From NCBI GenBank assembly GCA_016209085.1, contig JACQWV010000031.1, forward strand, positions 1 through 56,787: 56,787 bases of DNA, written 5' to 3'. Positions 8,115-15,961 of the stretch are shown in pieces (within the stretch, counting starts at the first letter, position 1; each line of letters opens with the position of its first letter). The position numbers and the translations under genes were made by a program. Under the pieces are notes generated by a model. That model was not told the origin of the DNA and did not search any database. It saw only the letters and a list, made by a program, of their open reading frames with translations. The DNA is from Elusimicrobiota bacterium (GTDB lineage Bacteria > Elusimicrobiota > Elusimicrobia > Elusimicrobiales > UBA9959).

Positions 8115-8769
8115 CGAATGGAAAGTAAATCTTACAAAAGAGCGCTTAACAGTTCTGGAATGTTTTGCCCGGGCCGTAATTGAAAAAAACCAGAAATTAA
8201 ATCTGATTTCAAGAAAAGACATCGGCAACATCTGGTCAAGACATATACTGGATTCTCTGGCTTTTGCGCCTGCAACTGCCGGAGTCCTCGCGGATTTAAA
8301 GGACAGGCTCATAATTGACGCAGGTTCCGGGGGGGGATTTCCGGGCATACCTAACGGAATTTTCGTCAACGAGGCTGAATTTGAGCTCTGGGAAGCCAGC
8401 CGGAAAAAACATTCTTTCCTGACATGGATTACGTCATCGCTCAAACTGAAAAATATTCGCGCGGTCTGCAGGCGGATAGAGGAATGCCGCAACGCCGGGG
8501 ACATAATTCTTGAAAGAGCCGCGGGTAAACTTGAAAATATCCTGCCTCAATGCTTAAATATCTTAAGAGAAGACGGTTTCCTGTTTGCATGGCAAAGCGA
8601 CGTCAGAATCATCAGGCAGGAAAGTTTTAAGGAAATTCTTTTAAAACATAAAGCGGAAATAAAAGAAATTTATAATTATACTCTTCCGGCTGAAACCCGT
8701 GAAAGATTTATAATAATATTTAAAAAAAATACGAAGCAGATTCACGGAGGAGCACAACAGAGGAGGTAG
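8089..8769 (+). CDS. rsmG: 16S rRNA (guanine527-N7)-methyltransferase RsmG (GidB)
   Basis: RsmG methylates G527 of 16S rRNA using S-adenosylmethionine. The SAM-binding signature IDAGSGGGFPGIP lies at about residues 75-87, after NLISRKDI and WSRHILDSL. The ATG at 8089 gives the usual N-terminus (MKEFLEKLDEWK); an alternative ATG at 8065 would add eight residues. Both overlap mnmG and neither has a convincing Shine-Dalgarno, so reinitiation after mnmG is likely. It keeps the classical mnmG-rsmG order. Confidence 0.9.
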   Translation: MKEFLEKLDEWKVNLTKERLTVLECFARAVIEKNQKLNLISRKDIGNIWSRHILDSLAFAPATAGVLADLKDRLIIDAGSGGGFPGIPNGIFVNEAEFELWEASRKKHSFLTWITSSLKLKNIRAVCRRIEECRNAGDIILERAAGKLENILPQCLNILREDGFLFAWQSDVRIIRQESFKEILLKHKAEIKEIYNYTLPAETRERFIIIFKKNTKQIHGGAQQRR

Positions 8770-8775
8770 ACATTT

Positions 8776-9288
8776 ATGCACGTGCTTAACATCTATTTCA
8801 TTCCGTTTGCGTTAATACTTATTTTATCCGCGATTTATTTTTCAGAGCCGGACCCGCGGATTACATACGTTTCATTTGCCATATTATTCGTGTTTTTTTT
8901 AATAAACCGCTGGCTGTCTAAAAACGCTTATAAATTCATAAAATGGACTTCCAGAATACGGATACTCACGGTCTGGCTGAACCTGGCAGCTGCCGCCGCC
9001 CTTTTTTATCTTTTAGGCTCTTACTGGGCGCCGACATGGCTGCTGTTTTTAATCCCTCCGGCTCTGGCCGCCATGTTCATGAAAAAAGCGCAGGTGTTTT
9101 TAATATCTTTGACGTCTTTAATCCTCATGCTCGGGACTTATTACGTAAAAAGCAGACTGATAGATCTGCCTTTAAGCTCGGTTCAATGGGCAATGGCCTG
9201 CATTCACGCGCTTTTTGTGATATTCTTTGCTCTTTTTGTTCAGGCGATGTCTGAAATGGCAGTAAAAATGCGGGATACATTAAAATAA
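8776..9288 (+). CDS. Hypothetical integral membrane protein
   Basis: This 170-aa protein has about five to six hydrophobic segments and ends in a short amphipathic tail (SEMAVKMRDTLK), reminiscent of the membrane part of a sensor without its kinase, but no output domain follows. A strong GGAGG ribosome-binding site lies at 8760-8766. The next gene starts 1 nt after its stop, so the two are probably co-transcribed. I do not recognise the family. Confidence 0.6.
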   Translation: MHVLNIYFIPFALILILSAIYFSEPDPRITYVSFAILFVFFLINRWLSKNAYKFIKWTSRIRILTVWLNLAAAAALFYLLGSYWAPTWLLFLIPPALAAMFMKKAQVFLISLTSLILMLGTYYVKSRLIDLPLSSVQWAMACIHALFVIFFALFVQAMSEMAVKMRDTLK

Positions 9289-9289
9289 A

Positions 9290-10396
9290 ATGGATATTTT
9301 TTTCAGATTGCGCGTGCTGTTCTGGGCGCTGATAATAATCTTATGGGGCGTGTTCATGTACCAGTACATCCGCAAAGATCTTGATACGACTCCCGCAACC
9401 CATATTTCGCAGAATCCTTTTGCAAAAATAAAGCCCGATATCCCGCAGGTCCCCCGGCAGCCCGTGGTTCAACCCGCGCCTACGCAACAAGGCTCAGTCG
9501 GACAGGCCGCGCCTGACGCAATGCCCCACAGGATTCTCATAAAGCCCCTGGATGCGGAAAAAATAAAAGAGATACCCTCGGAAAGAATTCCCGAACATTC
9601 CGCTGAAGAGAAAATAGGCGTCAGCCGGCCTCTGAAAGACGCTGGAAAACATCCGGCCGCGCCGCCGGGATTCGCTCCGACGGAGACCAGGCATTTCATA
9701 ATTTACCATGAAATCGTGGAAGCATCCGAAAAAATCAGAAACTCCATGGAATTGCTGCACGGAAACATCATGCTTGACCTGGTGGCTTTTTCGCCGTGGA
9801 CAAGAGACAAAAAAATTTTCGTTTATTTATGCACGAGCCAGGAAACCTATCAGAAACTGACGGGACGGCCAGTATGGTCGGGCGGAGCCGCTTCTTTAAT
9901 AGAGAGAAAAATATATCTCTATGAAAGCGAAGAAGCCTTCGGAATTCTGGCTCATGAAATGACGCACGTATATTTTGACGGTTTCTTCACGGCGCAGATT
10001 CCAAGTCCCCTGTGGCTGAGCGAGGGGCTCGCCACCTTCGTGCAGACGGAAAGAGGGCTGGCTCCTCCCGCATGGCTGAAGGAAAATCTTGAAATGCTCA
10101 AAAAAGGCGGCGGCTTTAAACTGGCTGATTTGACAAGAATAGAGAATCTCCATGACGCGGATGAAGACAGCATCAGGCTGTGGTACAGCCAGAGCTACAG
10201 TCTGGTAAAATTCCTCATGAGGTTAAAACAGGGAGACGCCTTTTATCAATTCTGCAAAAACCTCAAAGAAGGCCAGGCGCTCAACCAGGCTCTTTTCAGA
10301 GCTTACGGCATGCCTTATAATAAGATCAGCTCTCTTGAATACGTATGGAGGCATGATCTGAAAACCGGCGAAATTTCAAACCAAAGTCCTTATTGA
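9290..10396 (+). CDS. Membrane-anchored zinc peptidase, MA-clan-like
   Basis: This 368-aa protein has an N-terminal membrane anchor (about 7-25), a Pro/Gln-rich linker (about 40-130) and an extracytoplasmic gluzincin-like domain. The zinc motif HEMTH lies at about residues 222-226, followed by WLSEGLATFVQ, whose Glu fits the third zinc ligand. The fold matches the peptidase_MA-like group, probably acting on envelope substrates; the actual substrate is unknown. It is the last gene of the rpmH block before the mraZ promoter. Confidence 0.7.
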   Translation: MDIFFRLRVLFWALIIILWGVFMYQYIRKDLDTTPATHISQNPFAKIKPDIPQVPRQPVVQPAPTQQGSVGQAAPDAMPHRILIKPLDAEKIKEIPSERIPEHSAEEKIGVSRPLKDAGKHPAAPPGFAPTETRHFIIYHEIVEASEKIRNSMELLHGNIMLDLVAFSPWTRDKKIFVYLCTSQETYQKLTGRPVWSGGAASLIERKIYLYESEEAFGILAHEMTHVYFDGFFTAQIPSPLWLSEGLATFVQTERGLAPPAWLKENLEMLKKGGGFKLADLTRIENLHDADEDSIRLWYSQSYSLVKFLMRLKQGDAFYQFCKNLKEGQALNQALFRAYGMPYNKISSLEYVWRHDLKTGEISNQSPY

Positions 10397-10428
10397 TTTT
10401 TTCTACCCCAAAAAATCCTTGTTTTACA

Positions 10429-10448
10429 TACCTTTTTTAAAAAAGGTA
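10429..10448. repeat. Perfect 20-bp palindrome upstream of the mraZ promoter
   Basis: TACCTTTTTT followed by its exact reverse complement ends at the base before the mraZ -35. It could stop transcripts from upstream or act as an operator. The A/T composition makes a weak hairpin. Confidence 0.4.
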
Positions 10449-10477
10449 TTGACAAGTTTAAATTTATACATTATACT
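10449..10477 (+). promoter_or_regulatory. Strong sigma-70 promoter of the mraZ (dcw) cluster
   Basis: TTGACA (10449-10454), a 17-bp spacer and TATACT (10472-10477) form a near-consensus promoter 65 bp upstream of mraZ. It is the best sigma-70 promoter match I found in the window. Confidence 0.8.
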
Positions 10478-10488
10478 TACATTTCTCG

Positions 10489-10524
10489 GTGGTTTAAAGT
10501 GGTGTGAAATGTTAAGTAGTGGTG
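10489..10524 (+). promoter_or_regulatory. MraZ operator (GTGG repeats)
   Basis: GTGGTT at 10489 and GTGGTG at 10499 and 10519 lie on a 10-bp pitch just downstream of the promoter, with the 10509 position degenerate. This matches the GTGG(T/A)G boxes that MraZ binds upstream of its own gene in other bacteria, so autoregulation is likely. Confidence 0.65.
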
Positions 10525-10541
10525 AATTGTAGCTAAAACTT

Positions 10542-10988
10542 ATGTCGCTATACGGAGAATATTCTCATGCGATGGATCCCAAGAGCCGCATTTTCATTCC
10601 GACGCGGTTCAGGGAAGAACTCCGCAAAGAAGAAAAAAATTATTTCATGCTTACGATAGGGCTTGATAAATGCCTTGCGTTTTTTCTTCCGTCAAAGTGG
10701 GAGGAACTGATAGCGAACAACATGGCGGTTTTTAAATCCGAAAACAAGGCGGAGGAAAGGGCTTTCAAGAGATTTTTTTTCGGCAACGCCATAGAAGCGG
10801 AGCTTGACGAGCAGGGAAGAATTCTCATACCCAAAAATCACAAAGAATACGCCTCGCTCAGAAAAGAAGTGATAATAAGAGGCGTGGGAAACAAGGCAGA
10901 AATATGGAATGCGCAATCGTGGCAAAAATACAAAAAACAGACAATGGAGCCGGCTTTCGAAAAATTCAGCAAGATATTCGACGTATGA
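10542..10988 (+). CDS. mraZ: Transcriptional regulator MraZ
   Basis: MraZ is a double SpoVT/AbrB-like DNA-binding protein that controls the division and cell-wall cluster from its own upstream boxes. The 148-aa length is normal. Two copies of the fold are visible: GEYSHAMDPKSRIFIP near the N-terminus and EAELDEQGRILIP at about residues 84-96. It is directly downstream of a consensus promoter and three MraZ-type boxes. It overlaps rsmH by 4 nt (ATGA). Confidence 0.93.
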   Translation: MSLYGEYSHAMDPKSRIFIPTRFREELRKEEKNYFMLTIGLDKCLAFFLPSKWEELIANNMAVFKSENKAEERAFKRFFFGNAIEAELDEQGRILIPKNHKEYASLRKEVIIRGVGNKAEIWNAQSWQKYKKQTMEPAFEKFSKIFDV

Positions 10989-11872
10989 CGGACAATCTGA
11001 CCCATGAGCCGGTTCTCGTTGAAGAGACAGCGGCGCTCCTCGTGACGGACAGGCGCGGCACATACGTGGACGCAACCGTGGGATTCGGCGGCCATGCAGA
11101 AAAGATTATCTCCATGCTTGAGCCGGCTGGAAGGCTCATAGGAATAGACTGGGATCCCGAGCTTATAGCTATAGCCGGGACAAAGCTTTCCATGTTCTCC
11201 CCGCAGATTAAACTCCTGGAAGGAAATTTCGCGAACTTAGACGAAATACTGGCAAGGGAAAACATAGATTCTATTTCAGGGATTCTCATGGACCTGGGCG
11301 TTTCATCGCTTCATTTTGACAAACCGTCAAGGGGATTCAGCTTCAGATTAGAGGGACCTCTTGACATGCGGATTAATCCCTCAAATCCCCTGACCGCTTT
11401 CACCATCATAAACAAATGGCCTTACGAACAGATTGAACATCTCATAAGAATATGCGGGGAGAAATTCTCTGCCCGGATAGCGAAAAAAATCGTTGAAACG
11501 AGAAAAACGAAACAGATTGAAACCACGGCTGAACTGAGAAAACTGATTGAAAACTGCATATCCCGCAGAAACGAAAAAATCCACCCTGCAACCAAGACTT
11601 TCCTTGCCTTCCGGGCCGCCGTGAACCATGAATTTGAAAATCTCGCAAAAGCTCTTGAAAAATCGGCAAAATTCCTCAAAAAAGGCTCCAGACTGGCGGT
11701 CATATCGTTTCATTCAATTGAGGACAGGATAGTGAAAGAAACTTTTAAACTCATGAAGAAAGTCGGAGGATGGAAGCTCGTTACTCCTAAACCGGTAAAA
11801 CCCTCCGAAAAAGAAATCATACAAAACCACAGAGCCAGAAGCGCTAAGCTGCGTGTGATAGAAAAGGAATAA
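10985..11872 (+). CDS. rsmH: 16S rRNA (cytosine1402-N4)-methyltransferase RsmH (MraW)
   Basis: RsmH performs N4-methylation of C1402 in 16S rRNA. The 295-aa protein starts MTDNLTHEPVLVEE and carries the SAM-binding signature VDATVGFGGHAEKI at about residues 25-38, then ILMDLGVSS and RAAVNHEFENL. A longer in-frame start at 10904 lies inside mraZ. The ATG at 10985 overlaps the mraZ stop and matches the family N-terminus. Confidence 0.95.
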   Translation: MTDNLTHEPVLVEETAALLVTDRRGTYVDATVGFGGHAEKIISMLEPAGRLIGIDWDPELIAIAGTKLSMFSPQIKLLEGNFANLDEILARENIDSISGILMDLGVSSLHFDKPSRGFSFRLEGPLDMRINPSNPLTAFTIINKWPYEQIEHLIRICGEKFSARIAKKIVETRKTKQIETTAELRKLIENCISRRNEKIHPATKTFLAFRAAVNHEFENLAKALEKSAKFLKKGSRLAVISFHSIEDRIVKETFKLMKKVGGWKLVTPKPVKPSEKEIIQNHRARSAKLRVIEKE

Positions 11873-11886
11873 GACAGGGAGGAAAT

Positions 11887-12060
11887 ATGACATACGAAAA
11901 CCTGTTCAATATCAACGACAGACTGCAAAAATGGTTCTCTCCCAAGTCAGGCAGAGGCAGCCGGGTCAACAGACTCAAAAATCCCGCATCGCCGACCAAG
12001 ATACTGTATCTCTGGGAAAAACATACGTTAAGAAGAATAGAGCTTTTCAGCATGGAATAA
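11887..12060 (+). CDS. Small conserved-looking protein, 57 aa, unknown
   Basis: A 57-codon ORF begins MTYENLFNINDRLQKWFSPK and ends RRIELFSME. It has a strong GGGAGGAAAT ribosome-binding site 14 nt after the rsmH stop, so it is very likely translated. It is basic and shows no membrane segment. It occupies the position between rsmH and ftsL, where most dcw clusters have nothing. I do not recognise it. It could be an unrecognised division accessory factor or a degenerate remnant. Confidence 0.6.
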   Translation: MTYENLFNINDRLQKWFSPKSGRGSRVNRLKNPASPTKILYLWEKHTLRRIELFSME

Positions 12061-12065
12061 ACTAC

Positions 12066-12100
12066 AGTAACCAGTGGCCGGTGACCAGTGGCCAGTAACA
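12066..12100. repeat. Degenerate heptamer array H2 (before ftsL)
   Basis: Five tandem units occur in register: AGTAACC, AGTGGCC, GGTGACC, AGTGGCC and AGTAACA. A looser set follows at about 12158-12185. Confidence 0.8.
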
Positions 12101-12199
12101 CCAACTGCAAATGGCAGTATTATAAGAGATTTAGATTCAGGAAGGGACCTGTTTTTAACCTCAAACTTGACCTTAACCTTAATCTGTCGCTTCGACACA

Positions 12200-12520
12200 A
12201 TGAACAGGATTAAAAATTTTTACATAAAAATTCTGGTTTTTACCGTTGTTTTCCTGTTTATTTTCGCATGGGAAAACATTCAGGCCGTAAAACTCGGATA
12301 TAAGATAGAAGACCTCAGGAAAGAGCTGACGGACATTGAAAATACCAATAAATACCTGAAAAAAGAAATCCAGTTGACCCTGTCCCCGGAAAACCTTCAG
12401 GAAGAGGCAAAAAAACTTGACATGGTTTATCCGGAACCGCAGTCTATGATAGTAGTACAGGAAAATAAAAAAGAGAAGTCTAAAAGCTGCTTCGCCCGGC
12501 TCGCCGGAATTTTTAAATAA
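12200..12520 (+). CDS. ftsL: FtsL-like cell division protein
   Basis: This 106-aa protein has a short cytoplasmic N-terminus, one membrane segment (about 9-27) and a periplasmic coiled coil (about 36-65, with KIEDLRKELTDIENTNKYLK). The size, topology and position between rsmH and ftsI identify an FtsL-type divisome subunit, although sequence conservation in the family is poor. The ATG at 12200 is preferred to an upstream start at 12074, which would translate the heptamer array. The C-terminal tail is Lys-rich and contains a Cys. Confidence 0.75.
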   Translation: MNRIKNFYIKILVFTVVFLFIFAWENIQAVKLGYKIEDLRKELTDIENTNKYLKKEIQLTLSPENLQEEAKKLDMVYPEPQSMIVVQENKKEKSKSCFARLAGIFK

Positions 12521-12580
12521 TGCTGATTTTAAAAACAAGAAGCATATCCGCAGTCTTTTCCGAACGATTCAAATCTCAAT

Positions 12581-14254
12581 ATGGCTACAAAAACCTTCAG
12601 GACCCGTATAAAAATCTGCGCATATCTGGCAGTATTCCCTGTGATACCAATTTCAGGAAAATTATTCTACCTTCAGACAATAAAGCACGCAGATCTCTCT
12701 AAGACTGCCTCAAAAGCCGTAAACAAAGACATTTTTGAAACAGGGCCGCGCGGCCGGATACTGGACTCGGAAGGAAACGTCCTGGTTGAATCAATAACCG
12801 CCTGGGACTGTTCCATTTTAAAAAAAGAGGTCGCAGAGCCGCAGAAAATGCTGCATCAGCTCCCGCCTCTTGTAAACATGCCTCCTCTGGAATTTGCTTC
12901 AAAATATAAAAAAACGCGCAATTATTTAAGCGTCAAAAAGAACCTTGACAGGGAAACTTTTGAAAAAATAGAAAAACTGAAAATCAAGGGAATATCTCTT
13001 GAGCCGAAGTACAAAAGATATTATCCTTCAGGCAACATAGCAAGAGGTCTTCTTGGAATAGCGGGAGAGGAAAAAGGGCTCACCGGAATAGAACTCCTGT
13101 ACGACAGGGTTCTGGGAGGCCGCGTAAACAAAAGAGAGATACTTAGAGACGCCAAAGGCAAGATTATCTACCGGAATGAAACCGAAGAAGGCCAGCCGCT
13201 TGACGTCCATACCACGATTGACAAAAACATACAGTTTTTTGCCCAGGAAATGATAAAAAAATACACGGACAAATACATGGCGAATCTGGGCATAGTAATC
13301 GTGCAGGCGCCTCATACGGGACGGATACTGGCAATGAGTTCATACCCGGAAGACCCTGAAAAAACGATTCCCGTTGAATGGGTTTACGAGCCCGGCTCCA
13401 CCTTCAAAATCGTAACGCTTTCAGCCGCTCTTGAAAAAGGCATAGCGGCTCCCGAAGATAAATTCTTCTGTGAAAACGGCAAATGGCAGTTCAACGGCGC
13501 CGTGGCAATAAACGACCATGAACCCGAACAGACCCTGAGCGTTTCTGAAATCATAGAAAGATCCTCAAACATAGGAACGGCAAAAATAGCGTTAAAGCTG
13601 GGGCTGGAAAACTATTATTATTACACAAAAATTTTCGGCTTCGGCACCAAGACAGGGCTCGGTTTTTACGGCGAATCAGCCGGCATCCAGAAGCCGATGA
13701 AAAACTACAGGCCGGTTGACCTTGTAACAGGTTCATACGGACACGGGATAGGAGCTACACCGGTGCAGATGGTAAACGCTTTCTCGGCAATAGCCAACGG
13801 GGGAAACCTCATGGAGCCCATAGTGGTTGACGAAATAAGAAACGCGCAAGGCCTGACCGTTTTTGCAAATGAACCCCTGGCATTGAGAAGAGTCGTTTCG
13901 GAGGAAACCGCAGCTCTTGTCAAAAACATCCTGGAAAAGGCTGTGCTTTTCGGAACCGGCAAACAGGCAGCCATCGCAGGTTATTCAATCGCAGGGAAAA
14001 CAGGCACGTCAAAAAAGAGGGATTCTTCCGGGAATTACGTTTCAAAACAGTATGTGGTTTCTTTCTGCGGTTTCTTCCCCGCTGAAAACCCTTTGTACAC
14101 CATCCTGGTCATAATGGACCATCCCAAAACGCCGCAGCAGTACGCGGCTGAAACCGCTGTTCCGTGTTTCCGGGAAATAGCAAAAAAAATAATAACATTG
14201 AAGGGAATTCCTCCCGACACGGAACCGGCAACGGCTAGGCTTGCGCATTACTGA
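12581..14254 (+). CDS. ftsI: Class B penicillin-binding protein (FtsI/PBP3-type transpeptidase)
   Basis: FtsI crosslinks septal peptidoglycan. The 557-aa protein has an N-terminal membrane anchor (about 13-32), a pedestal domain including GPRGRILDSEGN, and a transpeptidase domain with STFK (S273-K276), SSN (S328-N330) and KTG (K473-G475). No PASTA repeats follow. It sits between ftsL and murE, as in canonical clusters. The start at 12581 has no obvious Shine-Dalgarno. Its 3' flank is occupied by a MITE-like repeat that extends to the murE 5' end. Confidence 0.93.
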   Translation: MATKTFRTRIKICAYLAVFPVIPISGKLFYLQTIKHADLSKTASKAVNKDIFETGPRGRILDSEGNVLVESITAWDCSILKKEVAEPQKMLHQLPPLVNMPPLEFASKYKKTRNYLSVKKNLDRETFEKIEKLKIKGISLEPKYKRYYPSGNIARGLLGIAGEEKGLTGIELLYDRVLGGRVNKREILRDAKGKIIYRNETEEGQPLDVHTTIDKNIQFFAQEMIKKYTDKYMANLGIVIVQAPHTGRILAMSSYPEDPEKTIPVEWVYEPGSTFKIVTLSAALEKGIAAPEDKFFCENGKWQFNGAVAINDHEPEQTLSVSEIIERSSNIGTAKIALKLGLENYYYYTKIFGFGTKTGLGFYGESAGIQKPMKNYRPVDLVTGSYGHGIGATPVQMVNAFSAIANGGNLMEPIVVDEIRNAQGLTVFANEPLALRRVVSEETAALVKNILEKAVLFGTGKQAAIAGYSIAGKTGTSKKRDSSGNYVSKQYVVSFCGFFPAENPLYTILVIMDHPKTPQQYAAETAVPCFREIAKKIITLKGIPPDTEPATARLAHY

Positions 14255-14296
14255 GCGTTGCAAAAGCGGGAGAATAATACTGAGTTTTCAGTAAAG

Positions 14297-14436
14297 GTAA
14301 ATCCTCACTGAACACCGTTATGTCAGGCAAAAATGTAGGGGCTCAATTCATTGAGCCCGAAAAATATGCGGGTCGGATGAATCCGCCCCTGTTCCATCAG
14401 GGAACAGGGGCTGTCCCGTCCTTATAATTCAAGGAG
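14297..14436. repeat. MITE-like element copy A, truncated, fused to the murE 5' end
   Basis: Bases 14297-14385 are identical to 45068-45156. The sequence then departs into a CCCCTGTTCC-4-GGGAACAGGGG hairpin and CTTATAATTCAAGGAG, a word also present at 24650-24665. The GTAAAT left end is kept. The right terminal repeat is missing, and murE coding sequence begins just downstream. Confidence 0.8.
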
Positions 14437-14447
14437 CAGACACCCAA

Positions 14448-15911
14448 ATAGAAGTTCGGGGGGATTCTGAAATTGAAATAGCGGGAATTTCAAATGAATC
14501 CGGGAAAATTAAAAAAAAATTTCTTTTTTTCGCCATACCCGGAACCAGGACTCACGGAAATTCCCACGCCGGAGAAGCCGTTTCAAAAGGCGCAGCCGCA
14601 ATCGCCACGGACCGCATAGACGAGGCTCTCCTGAAAGAAAAGGGCAATGCAGTCCTGATAAAAACGCCTGACATACTCTCGGCAATGTCCCGCGCCGCCT
14701 GCGTTTTTAACAACGACCCTTCCTCAAAAATGAAAATCATAGGAATTACCGGAACAAACGGAAAGACCACTGTTTCATATCTTTTGGAGTCAATCCATAC
14801 GCTGGCCGGCGATTATCCCGCAGTTATAGGCACCGTTGATTACAGAGCCGGCGGAAAGCGGCTTGCCAAGGCCTCAAACACCACGCCCCTGGCCATAGAG
14901 CTTCAGGGCCTGTTGAAAAAAATGTTTGAATCCGGCTCAAAAACCGCGATTATGGAAGTCTCCTCGCACTCCCTGTCCCTCAACCGGGTCGCAGATATCC
15001 AGTTTGATTGCGCAATCTTTACGAACCTGATGCGGGACCACCTGGATTTCCATAAAGACAGGCAAAACTATTTCAACGCCAAGATGAAACTTTTTGAATT
15101 ATCGGCTCTTCATTCCCGCAAAAGCAACAGGCTCGCGATCCTAAACGCTGATGATGCAAAATCGCCGGAAATAACGGCAAAGTTCGGCGACAAAATCAGG
15201 ATTTTAACTTTCGGCATAAACTCAAAAGCCGATTTCACGGCGGAAAAAATACGGATTTTAAAGGACCTGAGTTTATTTGAATTGAAAACGCCTTCAGGTT
15301 CACGGGAGATTAAACTGAACCTCATAGGAATGCACAACATTTATAACGCGCTTTCCGCGATTGCATGCGCCGAAGGCATGGGAATTGATTTAAGCGCGGC
15401 GATAAAAGGAATTGAGTTACTTAAAAACGTTCCAGGCAGGCTTGAGAAAGTTTCTGAAAGCGGGCCTTTCTCGGTTTTTGTGGATTACGCCCATACCGAC
15501 GGCGCTCTTGAAAACGTGCTTATTAATCTTAAAAAACTCCCGCATAACAGGCTAATAACCGTGTTCGGCTGCGGAGGCGACAGGGACAGGACCAAGAGAG
15601 CTCCGATGGGGAAAATAGCCTGTTCAATGAGCGACATCGCGATAATCACGAACGACAATCCGAGAACCGAAGACCCTTCCCGCATATTTGACGACATCAA
15701 AAGAGGACTTGAAGGTTTTTCAAATTACACGATAATACCGGACAGAAAAGAGGCCATCTTCAGGGCGGTTGAAACCGCAAAAGAAAACGACACGGTTCTT
15801 ATAGCCGGAAAAGGCCACGAGGATTATCAGATTTTGAAAGACAAAACGATTCATTTTGACGACAGGGAAGTCGCAAAAGAAGCGATAACAGCAGTAACCG
15901 GTAATCAGTGA
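14448..15911 (+). CDS. murE: UDP-N-acetylmuramyl-tripeptide synthetase MurE, start unresolved
   Basis: MurE adds the third stem-peptide amino acid to UDP-MurNAc-dipeptide using ATP. The ATP-binding motif GITGTNGKTT and the ligase motifs DYAHTDGALE and GCGGDRDRTKR are present. DNPRTEDP resembles the meso-diaminopimelate-type recognition motif DNPR. Frame 14355-14684 clearly encodes the MurE N-terminal domain (GISNESGKI, FFAIPG, AVSKGAAAIA), yet it contains no ATG, GTG or TTG after the in-frame stop at 14352; the first is ATG 14685. A MITE-like repeat abuts this end and may have removed the original start. I place the start at ATA 14448, 11 nt after an AAGGAG, as a guess. The alternative is a shortened protein from 14685. 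The C-terminus is written by heptamer array H3. Confidence 0.75.
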   Translation: MEVRGDSEIEIAGISNESGKIKKKFLFFAIPGTRTHGNSHAGEAVSKGAAAIATDRIDEALLKEKGNAVLIKTPDILSAMSRAACVFNNDPSSKMKIIGITGTNGKTTVSYLLESIHTLAGDYPAVIGTVDYRAGGKRLAKASNTTPLAIELQGLLKKMFESGSKTAIMEVSSHSLSLNRVADIQFDCAIFTNLMRDHLDFHKDRQNYFNAKMKLFELSALHSRKSNRLAILNADDAKSPEITAKFGDKIRILTFGINSKADFTAEKIRILKDLSLFELKTPSGSREIKLNLIGMHNIYNALSAIACAEGMGIDLSAAIKGIELLKNVPGRLEKVSESGPFSVFVDYAHTDGALENVLINLKKLPHNRLITVFGCGGDRDRTKRAPMGKIACSMSDIAIITNDNPRTEDPSRIFDDIKRGLEGFSNYTIIPDRKEAIFRAVETAKENDTVLIAGKGHEDYQILKDKTIHFDDREVAKEAITAVTGNQ

Positions 15912-15955
15912 CCAGTAACCAGTAATGAACTACTAACAACAAACTACAAATAACG
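15893..15955. repeat. Degenerate heptamer array H3 (murE-murF)
   Basis: Nine units run in register from AGTAACC at 15893 (GGTAATC, AGTGACC, AGTAACC, AGTAATG, AACTACT, AACAACA, AACTACA, AATAACG). The array encodes the last MurE residues and its stop, and runs to within 7 nt of the murF ATG. Confidence 0.85.
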
Positions 15956-15961
15956 AAATTT

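Noticed and set aside
12520-12702. 60-codon ORF overlapping the ftsI start
   Set aside because: It overlaps ftsI in another frame and lacks a ribosome-binding site or recognisable sequence.
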